Assembly: GCA_027886175.1 (NCBI GenBank)
Contig: JAJNNQ010000024.1
Location: forward strand, 7,052,001-7,116,000
Length of the DNA: 64,000 nucleotides
Direction of reading: 5' to 3'
Source of the DNA: Phylloscopus collybita
Lineage: Eukaryota > Chordata > Aves > Passeriformes > Phylloscopidae
The notes beneath the pieces were generated by a model. The model did not search any database and was not told the DNA's origin. It saw only the letters and a program-made list of their open reading frames with translations. This document shows, piece by piece, positions 32,901 to 45,029 of the stretch. Positions within the stretch are counted from its first letter, which is position 1. Every line of letters starts with the position of its first letter. The translations under genes and the position numbers were made by a program.

Positions 32901-35900
32901 ATGGATGGTGAGGAAGGGAACTGTGTTTCCACTTAGCATGGCATGACTTCAGGCCAGGGTAACAAGTGTCCTACAGCCAGGAACCCTCAGAGGGACTGGA
33001 TTTGTGCTGTAGAATCCGGGCTCCAAAACAGTGTGTTTTGGTTCTAGGAACTGGAATTAGGAATTGCTCTGGCCTTGTGCACTTCTAAACCTAACATTTT
33101 GGCAGAAAAGCACAGCCATTACAAAATGCCAAAGGGATATCAAGAAATCTATTTTCAGTACATAAACACAAGTGTTTTGATCATGCAAATGCATACCTAA
33201 GTCTGCTGTCACTGACAAGAAGAGTCATTCTATCCCCCATTCAGGTTTCATGCCATTCTCTTGTAGATACACTCATTTCACAAGGAGCACAAAGGCATCA
33301 AATACCCTCCATTATTGAATAAACTGGGTAGGGAACAGGTGTGCTTTCTCATTTCTGTCCACTGGATTTATATGAAAAATCAGCTCAAGGACAGTGAGTT
33401 AAACCAGCCTGGGGCTACTGGGCTACTCTCTCAAGCTTTCCTCAAAACTGATAGGAAAAAAAAAAAGTCACACAACTCTGGTTTAGCAATCTCTTAAGCT
33501 CTCTTCCCCTCTCTTCCCTCTTGAAGTAGGATATGGCTTCATCAGCATCCCACAAGCTGAAGATTGTGATTCCTGGCACAACACAGCACCATCTGTAGCT
33601 GCAACATCAAAGAACTTTCTTCCTTCATATATCCAGCAAGGTAACTGAGGTCCTCCTTCCTGTGCTGGCATGTTTGGGCAGCCACTCCAAGACACCTTCC
33701 ATGGAAGTGACAAGATATTAAAGTCACTTATGAGCAATGCTTTGGAGACATGAAAAACTGGTTTAAACAACTTCAGAATTGGAAGCCATGAGAAAAAGTG
33801 ATCTGCTGGAATGATTTACATTGGAAGATGGTTATTTTTCTTCTCCCTAATTCATCTGTTTCATTCACTACACGACTTTATTTCTGCACCAAGCTACAGC
33901 AGAAACCCTAGAGACAACAGCTTCATTAACTGTACAGCTCTCATCCTCCAAATACCACCCATTAAACTGAGTAAGAATCCAACGAAAGACAGTGTGTGAA
34001 CGTGTAATTAAAGACAATTATAATACATACTCACAGGGAGAATGGGGGGCAAATTAAAATTGAAGAAGTCACATGAATGCTGACAGTCCTAACTGACAAA
34101 AGATTATAACCTACAGCAGCTGTGTGAACCAGCAAGAGAGAAACGGAGCAGGTGCTTGCTCTAAGTGGATTCCATGGCTGCTTGCCAACACCTGACCAAG
34201 ACTGAGACTCAGGAATTCTGGATTCACTTCCGGATTCTTCAAGCAGTTCAAGATCCCTTGCATCTGCCTCTCCCAATGAAGATTATCACTCCCAAATGAT
34301 CTTCCTGGTTCAATTCCTAGTGGCTTACTCCCTTCCATGTTATGTTCCCTACTTCCACTTCAGCTGAGTGCAACAGGCCCATTTCCTCACCCAAATGCAG
34401 AGCATCCCATCATCTAATCTGATTTCCAACATCAATGCAGCCTCCATGCAGTCCAACTGCTTCCTCTTTTCAACATACAGCTCATATATGGATGAATTTC
34501 TTTACAAATGAATTTGGCATCTTTCAGGAATCCTAATAACATCTAAGCATTCAGGTCAAGTAAAAAGCCAACCCCTAAAAACAACAGCGTGCAGGAAAAT
34601 AAATAAACCCTATCTCCTACCATGTTTACTATTCATAATTCACATCACAATCTCTTAGAAAACAATTAGAAGAAAAAGAAAAGATAAGTACTTTGGGGTT
34701 TTTTGGTTTTTGTATTTTTTTAACACTACCTGAAAGCCTAATGGCACAACAAAGATAAAACAAAAATCTCAAATCCCATAACTACAGTAAGCATCCTTAT
34801 TGATGCACATGATTACAGGAGGGCTTCCCCTACATTCAGTGGCAGCTGCTGCTTTCTGTATAACTTCATTTACCTGTGGCAGTAGAGTTCATAAAACACA
34901 GACCAAGCTCCTACCATCAAGCCTACTAATTTAACACATCTCCAAGGAAAAAAAGAAAACAACAAACCAGAAAAGAGACTGTGCCTGAGGAAAAAGGAAC
35001 ACACTCTCAGGCAGAGGTTTCAGTGTAATTTCACAGAGGATGAATAAAGATGTAATGATTTGAAACAAGTCAAAGACTGTTTCCAGGAGTCACTGGAAAA
35101 GGACTGTACTTATCTGCAATGGACAGTAGTGCTGTGAAGCAGCTGGCTTATGTTGGTGGAGAGCTGCTTTCACACCTGAAGAACAGTCAGGGGAAAAAAA
35201 GTTTAGAAGTGCAAACAGCCAGGAAAGGGAGCTGGCTTAGTATAAAGGACAAAGAGAAACCATGATATTGAGCAGGAAAAACCACCTCAGGGACTTGAAC
35301 AAACAAAAGGGAATATGATTTATCTGACACCGTGGGCAGAGACCCATGCCATAAACAGTTTGTAAATTACCGTCTTCACAAGGCTAATCTCCCAGCTTGT
35401 TCCTCAGTTCAACCAAAAGCAAAGTTCATGGATAGCAGTAAACCAAAATACACACAAATTATCCTGAAAAAGGGGAACAAACAGATGCTGCTATTACTGT
35501 GAACAGGAAGTACAACGGGCAAAGGAAGACTTGCAAATTATCTCAATCAGACTTAGTGACTTCCAGTGACACAGTACATGAATTTCAGTACCAGTCGTGA
35601 CACACATGGCAAAAATCCTAAACTTCATGTTTGCACTTTTGGAGGCTAAGTTGACTATTTCCATTCAGCAATGAGGCTCTGAATACTACATCATGCTACA
35701 AATATCAAGCCATTATTTTGTTGGTTTGCTTGTTGTTTGGTTTTTTCCCCCCAAGAAACTATGAAATGCTAGTGATTATTAGGAGAACTAAACAAAACAG
35801 AGGCCCTACTTGGACCACAGTAAAAACACAGAATCATGCAGCAGCAGCTAATTCATTTAAAAGCCATACCTACAACTCTCCATAGTCACCCGTGGCACAG

Positions 35901-36402
35901 ACAGCAGTTAAGTATCACTGTACACTGCAATATGTTAGCCAGCACTTATCAAAATGAATTTGTAATTTAAAACAAAAGGAAGCAGTTTGCTTGCAATGGG
36001 AGATAAACCCGCTGTACTCCTTGCCAAAAGATAAGTGAAAGCTCAATATTACACCAGGGGCTAGGCAAGCTCATGGAATAACAATCAAATGAGGGTAGCC
36101 AATTATGTACAACCTCACATCTGGCTCTAGAAATTAATGAAATCAAGATAGGGATATTAAGGGCAGTATCATAAATACTTCGGCTACTGTGCTCACTGCT
36201 GGAAATGGGAGAATGATATGTGGTCCTTAAACCTGATTCAGTCCAGACGTGTTCTTCTGCATCTGGGCTACAAAGTTTTCTGTGCTTTGCTAGTTAGGAG
36301 CTCAAAGCAGGATGCAAAGTTTAAGCTGTAAAACAGCATCATGTCTCAAGTGAAATGCAGACTGATGTGCCACCTCAACCACAAACTTCCCTACATGAGG
36401 TA

Positions 36403-36450
36403 AAAAAAACAAACAAAAACAAACAAACACAAACAAACAAAAAACACCTG
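36403..36450 (+). repeat. (AAAC)n-type A/C tract
   Basis: About 48 bases of 'aaac' and 'caaa' units with no G or T. Confidence 0.8.
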
Positions 36451-39400
36451 CAACACCAAAAAAGTAAACACTTTTCAGCTTTCATAGTTTGCTAGTATTC
36501 ACAAATCACCAAGCAAAAGCATCCCCATGCACTGAAGAGCTGCTTTCTTAGTCCTTCTCAAAAAACAGAACCATTCGTCCTAATCTGGAAAAAATCCTCA
36601 CAATTTTCAGGCCAAAGAGCTTCATCTGATCTATCTAAAAAAGCCTATAACTCTTTTTGAACCATATGGAAACAGAGTTTGTCAGTTTGCTTGCCTTCTG
36701 TTGTAGAGGCTCTGTTCTTTGAAGCTAGCACAGAATTATTCCAAAACATTGGAATAATTGTTGTTGGTTGAAAGGAAAGCCCAGCAATCTCTCTTCCTTA
36801 AACATTTAAGTATGGCTGATAGATCTATTTCTACTAACAGGATGGGGCAACCAAGAGGCAATCCATGAGGGTTTATTTCATTTTCAGTCTTTGTGAAGGT
36901 GGATACATAAAAGACGGTAAAACTCACGCCATAACAACAGAAGCCAAAGTTCTCTTTGTTACAAGTCCTTTTAAAAATTGTCTAGCCCACAGCCTAATGC
37001 TAAAAGCTTAAAAGTATCTGCTTGAGCCAAAGACTAAACACTACATGTACACCTTCTTACAGCCTACAATAGTTGCTCGTTCTGTATCTTTTGTGGCTCA
37101 GAAACTTTCTATGCTCCAAGTATTTCAAGGCCTAAAATTCAACTCTGTTTCAAACCTCTATCTATGAAATCTTATTGCAACACTCTGCTTTTCCAGTTCC
37201 CACACATGGCCTTGGAGGCTTATGTCATCCCTGACCACTTCAGACCTGTTGCAGAGGTTCTCTGGAAAAAAACCCAGAATGTGTAAGACTCCTGTGACAA
37301 TATAATAACCTCTTTAGCTCAAAATGGTATTTAACAAGTCCTACTTTCCCATCTTCCAGATCAAGGTAGGTCATCTGGATTCTTCTTCTCTAGGCAGACG
37401 TGGAAGGATGGCGCTGGCTTGACAAAGTTCTGGGATGAGTTGCTGAAGGCAAACTGCAGGTTGAATTGAATCCCTGCGTTTCAGCTTCCTTTTTTCCAGT
37501 ACTTTCATGTAACTTGGAACTAAAGGCACCCTCTGTTAAGGTTTCCTACTATTAAGCTCAATATAATAGAAGAAAAAAAACTTACAGACACCCCAAAAAG
37601 AAGTGGGAGAAATGAATAAATGTGTTTTTTGACAACTGTGTAACATTATATTCCTAATTTAGCTGGTGTTATGGTCATGTCAATTCAGAAAAAAAGGGAT
37701 ACCTAAGAACTCCATATTCTTTAAATTTAGAAACTACTTTCAGCACTTACAGCTTCACTGTACCCATACAATACTACTTCTCCCAGTGGATAAGCAAAAC
37801 CCAGTATTTTTATATCACACCTTAAAATTTGAAAGCAGAGAAATCAGAAATAGACTGCACTTGTTTCTTCCACCCAGCAAACCTTACCACACACTTCTCA
37901 CATTTTAACCCTGTTATTTGCCTCAATTGCTACCTGCTGGGAAGTTTCCTTTGTTTCAGTCAGCTGAGACAGTCTCTCATTAGGCTCATTTTCTTTCACA
38001 GCAAAACATCTGCAATCTTGGCAATCGTTCCAGACATTTTCTGTAGGTGTAGCACTACAGTAACTTTTTCAGTGAGCACTCCCTAGTCGTCACGAATTAC
38101 ATCAGATGAACTTTCCTCTCTTTCTGCTTAGAATTTCTTGATATATTTCAAGATCTAATATTGAGCAGCGTGGTTAATTTGTGAGGAGCCCCCATGCAGC
38201 ATCTCAGCTGAGATCTTTTTATTATGACCTAATCACAGACACAAAAAAGGAAGAGTAGGACACCTCTCACACCTTTTCCAACTGAGACAAACAACTTTGG
38301 CTTTAAGCCTTAAGCACACCATCACTTTTGCTGTGCAACAATCATCAGAAGATGGTGCACGTTGGTTTTTTTATATGTAAAGCATCTTAGATTTTTTTGC
38401 TAACCAGATCCAGTCAATATTTATATTTTTAGTCAATAAAACAGAACTCATCAGGGAGGCATTTGAGGCATTATTCACTGAATTACTCAGACTGAAATTT
38501 GCTGTCTCCAATTATCAGTAACAAGTCTGATCAGACAGAACACAGCCAAACTGAGTCTTCTGCTTTCATGTGAGCATCCTCTGCCAAGCAAGTCTTTAAA
38601 CCATAAATGGTCTAAAATCTTCCACATAGATTTTAGGAAACCAACCTTTGCTGTGAAAGCTAACTTTATGCAATTGGACTGATTCATGATTTTTGTCATT
38701 GTGAGTTCAGTAAAGCAATGCTGAACCTGCTATCGTGGAAGCTGCTCTCCAGCATGCTGCAGCCCATCATCAGAGGCTGTTTCACAGAACTACAGGCTCA
38801 ACACTTTCCTTGGTGTGACTCACTTAAAATTTCAGATGAAGCAGCAAGTCACCAGCTGCCTCCAAGTACCAGCTCTGTCAGTGTTCTCTGTACTTGCCTG
38901 ACAGACTGGTGCCAGCAGCACTGATCTGATTTTCAGCGCAGCACAGTGGCACAGATTACACAAAGTGTGTTATCTGATGAGTAAACAAAGTTTCTCTGCG
39001 TTTCTCAACTACCCTGAGTACTTCCTGTCAGCTTAACTACGGCTGCAGGCTAACAGCCAACAAAACCCGTGTGTCCCTGAGCTTTGGGAAGTGTAGCTAA
39101 TAATTGCATATTGAATACCCTTTGCCAGCTCTCCTTTGCAAACTCAGTATCCACACACTGTTATGTGCTAAGGCTCAGAGTGTGATGCCACTGTCTGGGT
39201 AGATATTGGTCATTATACATTCTTTCACAAGTCTACATCTCAGCAACTATTTCTCACTGCTTCATGGAAATAAATTCCAAATCAGCATAATAACACCCTC
39301 CACAATATTTCCTCTGCAAGGAAGTTCATACACAAGCCTTATTTTGAGAACATTTTATAGCTCAAAAATCCTAACATTTCCTCTGCTGATCCCTGTTATT

Positions 39401-39671
39401 TGAGTTCACATAATTTATCTTTACTTCAGAAATTGAAGCTGCAACCTGTGCATCTGAACACCATTCCTCTGAAACACATCTAATTCAACACATCTTAACT
39501 CGTTATTTTCTTCTCAAACTCACACCACTGCACCTGTCATTTGATCCCTCTATTTCAGACCATTTTATTCCCTTTGAAAATGATTTCTAATAACTACAGA
39601 AATGAATTTGCATATTTCCTATTTTTTTTCTTTTATTAATAATGCTTCTTTGTCCATAACTAGGATTAAAC

Positions 39672-39691
39672 TTTTTTTTTTTTTTTTTTTT
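39672..39691 (+). repeat. poly(T) tract, 20 T
   Basis: Run of 20 T; simple repeat. Confidence 0.9.
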
Positions 39692-42600
39692 ACACCATTG
39701 ACTGATAACATAACTATTGTACATAAACACACATGAGTATTAGAGGTTTTGGGGAATGGTCATGCTATAAAATGCAGGTTTGGAAAGTCAAAAACACACC
39801 AGGGGAATAAGTCCAAAAGACTCAAAAAAGAAAAAATGGCCCTAACTGAAACTAAACAAGTATTCCTCTTTCTTCTTTTATATTGGTGCAAAAACATATT
39901 CAAATACTAGCAAGATCTATTACTTTTCAAAAGTTCCTTTATATCCTGATGAGCTACAGAGAAATTCAGATCCACCTGAGTCACAACTGACAGGAAGCCT
40001 GAAGCTTTGGAAAGGCCTGCCACAAGGTTAGTAAATCATTCTCCTAAATAATGGAAGGACAACAAGATTCAGATCCCGCTCTTTCTTAAGTTCTGGCATG
40101 AAAGAAGGAGCTTCCACAGCTGTCATTAAACAAAGTTTGATTAATTTCACATAACTAACAAGCTTAGGGAACTACACCCCAAATAATTTAAACCTATTGT
40201 GCCAAAACTCTTTCAAGGAAGAAAGAAAAATGTACATTGGTACAGGTTGCAATTGTGTTTTGGATGGCTTAAAGAAAAAAATAGAAACACTTTGTCCTTT
40301 TTTCTATTGATATGTCTCTACAGTTGACAGAACAGTATTTCTTCATCATACCACAAACCTTGTTAAGTTTAAGAGTTTCATAACAACAGAAAAACCACAA
40401 AATTTTTACAATTTTTTTACCTAACTCTAAACAGAAACAACTCTAAACTGACCCAAGAGCATCCAAACAAGGTGTGCTCCCATGAAACAACATCTGCTTC
40501 ATAAGTCACACACTGAAATTCAGTCAAATTATGTTCTGTGGGTGCAGACTGGCTGAACCTGAGCAGCTACCCAATTTGGGTCTGAATGTCTTTTATTTCC
40601 ATCATTCTCTCCTCTTCCCTCAAATATGACTGTCTGCTGCACTGAGCTGCAGCTCTCAGGCTGCTGCTACAATGCAGTGGCACAAGCCATCCTTTGATTT
40701 GTTCATAAATTGTCAACAGAACCCAGAATCACTCAATCCTCTCTGCCTCAGCCCATAAGTGCAGCATACAAACTGCAAAATGAACCTCATTAAAACAGCT
40801 GCAAGATAAAGATTCCTTTAGCACACCAAAACCAAATCCACTGCTGCATTTCTGATAGGTGTAGGTTATATGGATACAGATGAAGACAGCATTTATTTTT
40901 TGAGACTTTCCTGTATTAATTAGTTAGTTTGGACTATCAGACTGTTGAAAATAATATCAGGACTAACAGGAAATTCTTGGCCCTGTATACACATGGTGAA
41001 TTCCTTTTTGTCTGCAACAAGAGACAGCACGACAGAAGTAGGGAAAATAAATCCTTTCCAATTTCACCATGATTTAACTCCTTCTGAACTTCATTTGGAA
41101 TTGATATTTCAGGGGAAAAAAAAAAAACTATAGGTAAAACGTGCCAGCCATACAAAAGTGACAGTTAAGGATGGCTGCTGTCCATTGCAAGGCTTGGAAC
41201 AGGACAGCCATGGAAAGGTTTTCATCACAGAGCACTGGAGATAGGAAAGTTGTACATTCCAGAACCAGCCTAGAGAGACACGTGTACCTTCTGTACAATG
41301 CCATCTCAGGACATGAAATCTATACAAATGTAATATTTCATAAATTTATGAGCTACATCAGATAACCACTCATGAGTTCCCTAAACTAGAAAGCTGCAAT
41401 GATATAATTTCTTTGGGTTTTTTGTTTGTTTTGTTGCTCATTTTGGGTTTGTTTGTTTTGTTTTGTTCCTTGAGGCTTAAATCTATTTTGGGATTCAAAA
41501 AAAATTAGAAAAAAATCCATTTAATTAAGTACTGTGAGAGCAACTAAAGAAATGAAATCAGATTATCAGACAGCATTCAGCATCTGAGTTAGAGCTGCAC
41601 TCTATGAACACAACTATGTTTCTGAACTAATTTGGAAAAATGCAGTATCACAAAGGACAAACAAATTAAAGAGAAAAGGACCACCTCAGGTCAACAAAAT
41701 AAGAAATCATCTCATCATTCATGCTCTTGTGTAGCGGTGTATTTTAGACTTTTGGTTAAAAACCACCTAAAATTAGAGGACATTATGCTTAAAAAGAATG
41801 AAGCCACAAAAAGGCACAAAAATCCCAAAAAAAAGTGCCTTTTATCACTTGAATTTTAACACATATTCAAGATATTCACTGCTAAATGTAACATTCTGCT
41901 TCTTCTGAAGCCAAAAACTGTAAAAAGATAAATGGGGCCAACCCCACCACGGCAAGCCAAATTTGTTTAACAGCCTTTTATATACATAAGGTAACACCTT
42001 AACACATATTTGGGAGGAGAGAACTTAATGTTCTTCACTAACTCAGTGCTTCACTTACTGATGATTCCAACAAAACCTCAAGAACCTCTTTGATAAGGAA
42101 AAAAAAAATCACTTTAGAATGTGATAAGTAGATCTGCTCACTATAAATAGTTCGGGAATGCTGTAAATACTGTGATCAAGAGTGCAGATTAACATCAAAC
42201 ATCTCCTAGCAGAGGGTTACATTTCACAGCTCTAACAAGAATCAAAGTCATCAAGAGGAAAGAAAACTACGTTATCTAATTTTGCTTTAAAATAAAATTC
42301 TTTAAGGATCTACCTGGGGACCATAAACAGCATCATCAATTGTGAAAGCCTGCAGCCTGAATGCATTCTTACAGCAGACGATGCTCCACACTACTCAAAA
42401 TAAAACATTAGACACATTTGGGAGTACTTCCCAAACAGCATAGTTCCTTCTCAAATAGCTGCCTACCTGCTTCCCATGGAATTCAAAATTAACCAAGTGC
42501 CCATTAATTCAGTAAGGGCTGCAGAAAACCCAGCAAAGCCTCAGCTCCAAAATTATCTATCAATCTATTTGAGCTTAAATTTCAAAAAACATAGAGAACT

Positions 42601-43964
42601 CCAACAAGTACATCTCCTCAGCAAAGCAAAATAGTACATATACACTTTAACAGGAAGGTCTGGCAAGATTAATCACTGAGACAGATGCCTCTGTCATTAT
42701 CCAGGATCAACCCAAAATATACAAAATGCCCTCCAAAGCTTCTGTGCAAGTGTGGCAATAAACCATGACAAACTTCTGCCACAATATAACTCTTTCAGGA
42801 CAAAATTAATTAGTCAGAAAAATGTTACTAGGATTCCTGTGTAGAAGAGTGGATTGAAATGACTACCAGTGCCATACTAGCTTCCTTTCCAAATAAAAGA
42901 TATTAACAACCTTTTCTTTAGGAAGTAAAATCCACATCTTGCTGTGCATTTACACAAAGAATATTCCAAACCCTGAAAATCCTCTCAGGTCGGCATTTCT
43001 GTCCAAAATGAGGCTGATAGAGGAGCAACACACATTCTTATTAGCTACAGCTCTTACCCTTGACCAAGAAAAAAAAACAAATATTCGTTTTAAGTCAATA
43101 CTGTAATATTTTCTTGAAGTTAAAATGAAAAATTATCTTTGCCTAAAGTATCCTCTAACAGGGACAAAGTTAGTTCTATGTCTACAGAAGTACAAGGCTG
43201 GTTCTGTTACCCAGTACATCTGTTGCTGGCATGAAGGAAATAAGTTTTAACATCAGTGAAACCACTGAAAAAAGGTAAAAAAAAAAAACAACATGAAAAA
43301 AAGTCCACATGCAACTAATTCAGCTCAAGACTGGAAATAAGGCAGAATACACGGAAACCTTTTATATGTTCTTTTTAGACACAGACTTAGTTTTGCTTTG
43401 CATCAGATTCTTTTTTTCCCTACTAGTAGTTTCTAAAAAGCTAACCTGTATTTTCTGCATCACCTAGTTAGTCATTTTTACAGAAGCTGATAATTCTGTA
43501 GACACAGCTCACATGGAACTGTAAAATATTAACTTCCATTACTTCTAATTAACTAGCTTTTAGACTCAGCCAAAACCTAGTTGCACTTTTCAACAACCTG
43601 TGTAGCTTACATCGTTGCTAGTTTATATTAATTTTATCAGCATACTTTTATAAGTCAACTGAAAAAAAAAATAGCAGCACATCAAATATCTTCAAAGACA
43701 TTTGTTATTTCAAATGCTGTAGCAAAATCCATTTTTAAACAGGCTAAAAACTACCCAAAAAGCAACACATTTAACACTGCCTAATGACTGAAGAAGCCTT
43801 AGAAAGTCAGTGTGCGTGTCAGAGCTGCTCACAGACGAGAGGGACCTCGCACACCACGGAGCTTGTTTCCCATCCCAGCACCGACAGCCTGCCTGAATCA
43901 AAAACAGCAGGAGAAATAACAACTGGGTACCTGTTTGCATATTAATGGCCAATATTCTACCTGC

Positions 43965-44029
43965 AAAAAAAAAAAAAAAAAAAAAAAAAACCCAAAAAAA
44001 ACCCACCCAAAAACAAAAAACCCAAACCC
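43965..44029 (+). repeat. poly(A) 26 followed by A/C-only tract
   Basis: 26 A (43965-43990), then 39 bases containing only A and C ('cccaaaaaaaacccaccc' and so on). Confidence 0.85.
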
Positions 44030-44493
44030 TGCTAACTGCAATCCCAGCAGCAGATAAAGTTAAGAGTGTGTTATAAATGCGTATTTTAGAGTTGGCTTTT
44101 CACAAATATTGAAATGAATGTTATGCATATAATGTAAGAAGGTTGTACTGTATTTCCTTTTATTTGTAGAATTTAAAATGTAATGGAGGTATATTTTCAG
44201 ATAGAAGACAGAAGAGACATCTGAAATTCCTGAAGTAAAGATTTCTGATAAGAAACAATTAAGCCTTTGAGGGTCTAAATCTCCAGAAGACAGATCTACA
44301 ACATACATCTGGACTTTGTGGAGCCTCACAGATAACTTGTATGCTTAGGGAGGACTTGAAACCAAAATGAATATTTGAATCATGCATTAGCTTATTTAGA
44401 TATGTAACACCAAGACTTTTAAATACCAAAGAACTTAGAACGGGCAGTGTGTTGCTCTACACCCTCAGCTGAGAGCTAGCTTATTTGTCTATT

Positions 44494-44520
44494 TTTATTC
44501 TATTTTATTTTATTTTTATT
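44494..44520 (-). promoter_or_regulatory. cluster of four AATAAA signals on minus strand
   Basis: On the minus strand AATAAA occurs at 44520-44515, 44514-44509, 44509-44504 and 44499-44494. They lie about 170 bases after the stop codon of the candidate exon at 44686-44822, a plausible short 3' UTR. An AT-rich (TTTTA)n tract also explains them by chance. Confidence 0.35.
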
Positions 44521-44685
44521 AAACTTATAAGTTAATATAAAAAGATGAAACGTCATTTTTCACAAGTGTGTTTAAGGGCTGACAGTCCCAGCAGCTGCAG
44601 AACAGCAGCACCAAGGCTGCAGCCAGCACAGGGCACGCCCGAGCAGCGCTGACTGGCACCGCTGAACGCTGCTCCAGAAGCCTCA

Positions 44686-44822
44686 TCAAACACCCCCAGA
44701 TAATGACACGTGTTTTCTTCCTGCAAACTCCAGCAGCTGCTGCTCGCTGACACACAGCTTTGTCAGTGCCAAGTTAAAGAAATCCTGCACGTGATCACAG
44801 GGAAACTCTGCTTTCAGCCGCT
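44686..44822 (-). CDS. possible terminal coding exon of an unidentified minus-strand gene
   Basis: On the minus strand a pyrimidine-rich stretch ending 'cccctcctgtctag' reads as a 3' splice site. The exon would begin at 44822 with the last two bases of a codon and run 45 codons to TGA at 44688-44686. The peptide (RLKAEFPCDHVQDFFNLALT..., then LCVSEQQLLEFAGRKH...) looks protein-like: amphipathic helix spacing, balanced charge, and CAG/CTG-rich codons unlike the AT-rich surroundings. Poly(A) signals follow about 170 bases downstream. I do not recognise the protein, and the upstream exons were not found. It may instead be a chance frame in a GC-richer patch (44560-44850). Confidence 0.3.
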
Positions 44823-44890
44823 CTAGACAGGAGGGGTAAACAAAGAGAAGCGAACACACACACACACGCACTGGGGTTTACCTGCCACAA

Positions 44891-45026
44891 ATCACAGAAT
44901 ATTCCCAGCTGGAAAAAAAAAAAAACCCACAAGGATAATTAAGTCCAACTGTTAAGTGAATGGCCCATACAGGGTTCAAACCCACAAGCTTGGCATTATT
45001 AGCAGCATGCTCAAACCAAACGAAGC
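44891..45026 (-). mobile_element. tRNA-Ile-derived SINE with CR1-like tail (TguSINE1-like)
   Basis: Read on the + strand, 'atcacagaatattcccagct' then 'aattaagtccaactgttaag' is the reverse complement of a CR1-type 3' tail. 'ggcccatacagggttcaaac' then 'cttggcattattagcagcat' and 'gctcaaaccaa' is the reverse complement of a tRNA-Ile(AAU) body: acceptor/T arm, anticodon arm with 'ctaataa', and D arm. This head-tail combination is the passerine SINE TguSINE1, as remembered. An A-run (44913-44925) interrupts the tail region. It was mobilised by CR1 machinery and is not a functional tRNA gene. Confidence 0.85.
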
Positions 45027-45029
45027 CTT

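Larger units (their letters stand above)
26490..44490. other. 18 kb of AT-rich non-coding DNA, no gene recognised
   Basis: The longest repeat-poor block in the window. I found no exon or RNA gene that I can support; open frames rarely pass 100 codons and lack splice or codon signatures. A short possible CR1 trace ('gagttggaaaaggcctttgca', near 26965) is too small to call. Low-complexity tracts are listed separately. It could be intronic DNA of a minus-strand gene ending near 44.5 kb or beyond, but that is conjecture. Confidence 0.5.

Noticed and set aside
44891..45026. tRNA-Ile gene
   Set aside because: The tRNA-like part is diverged, lacks a clean acceptor stem and is fused to a CR1-type tail, so it is a SINE.
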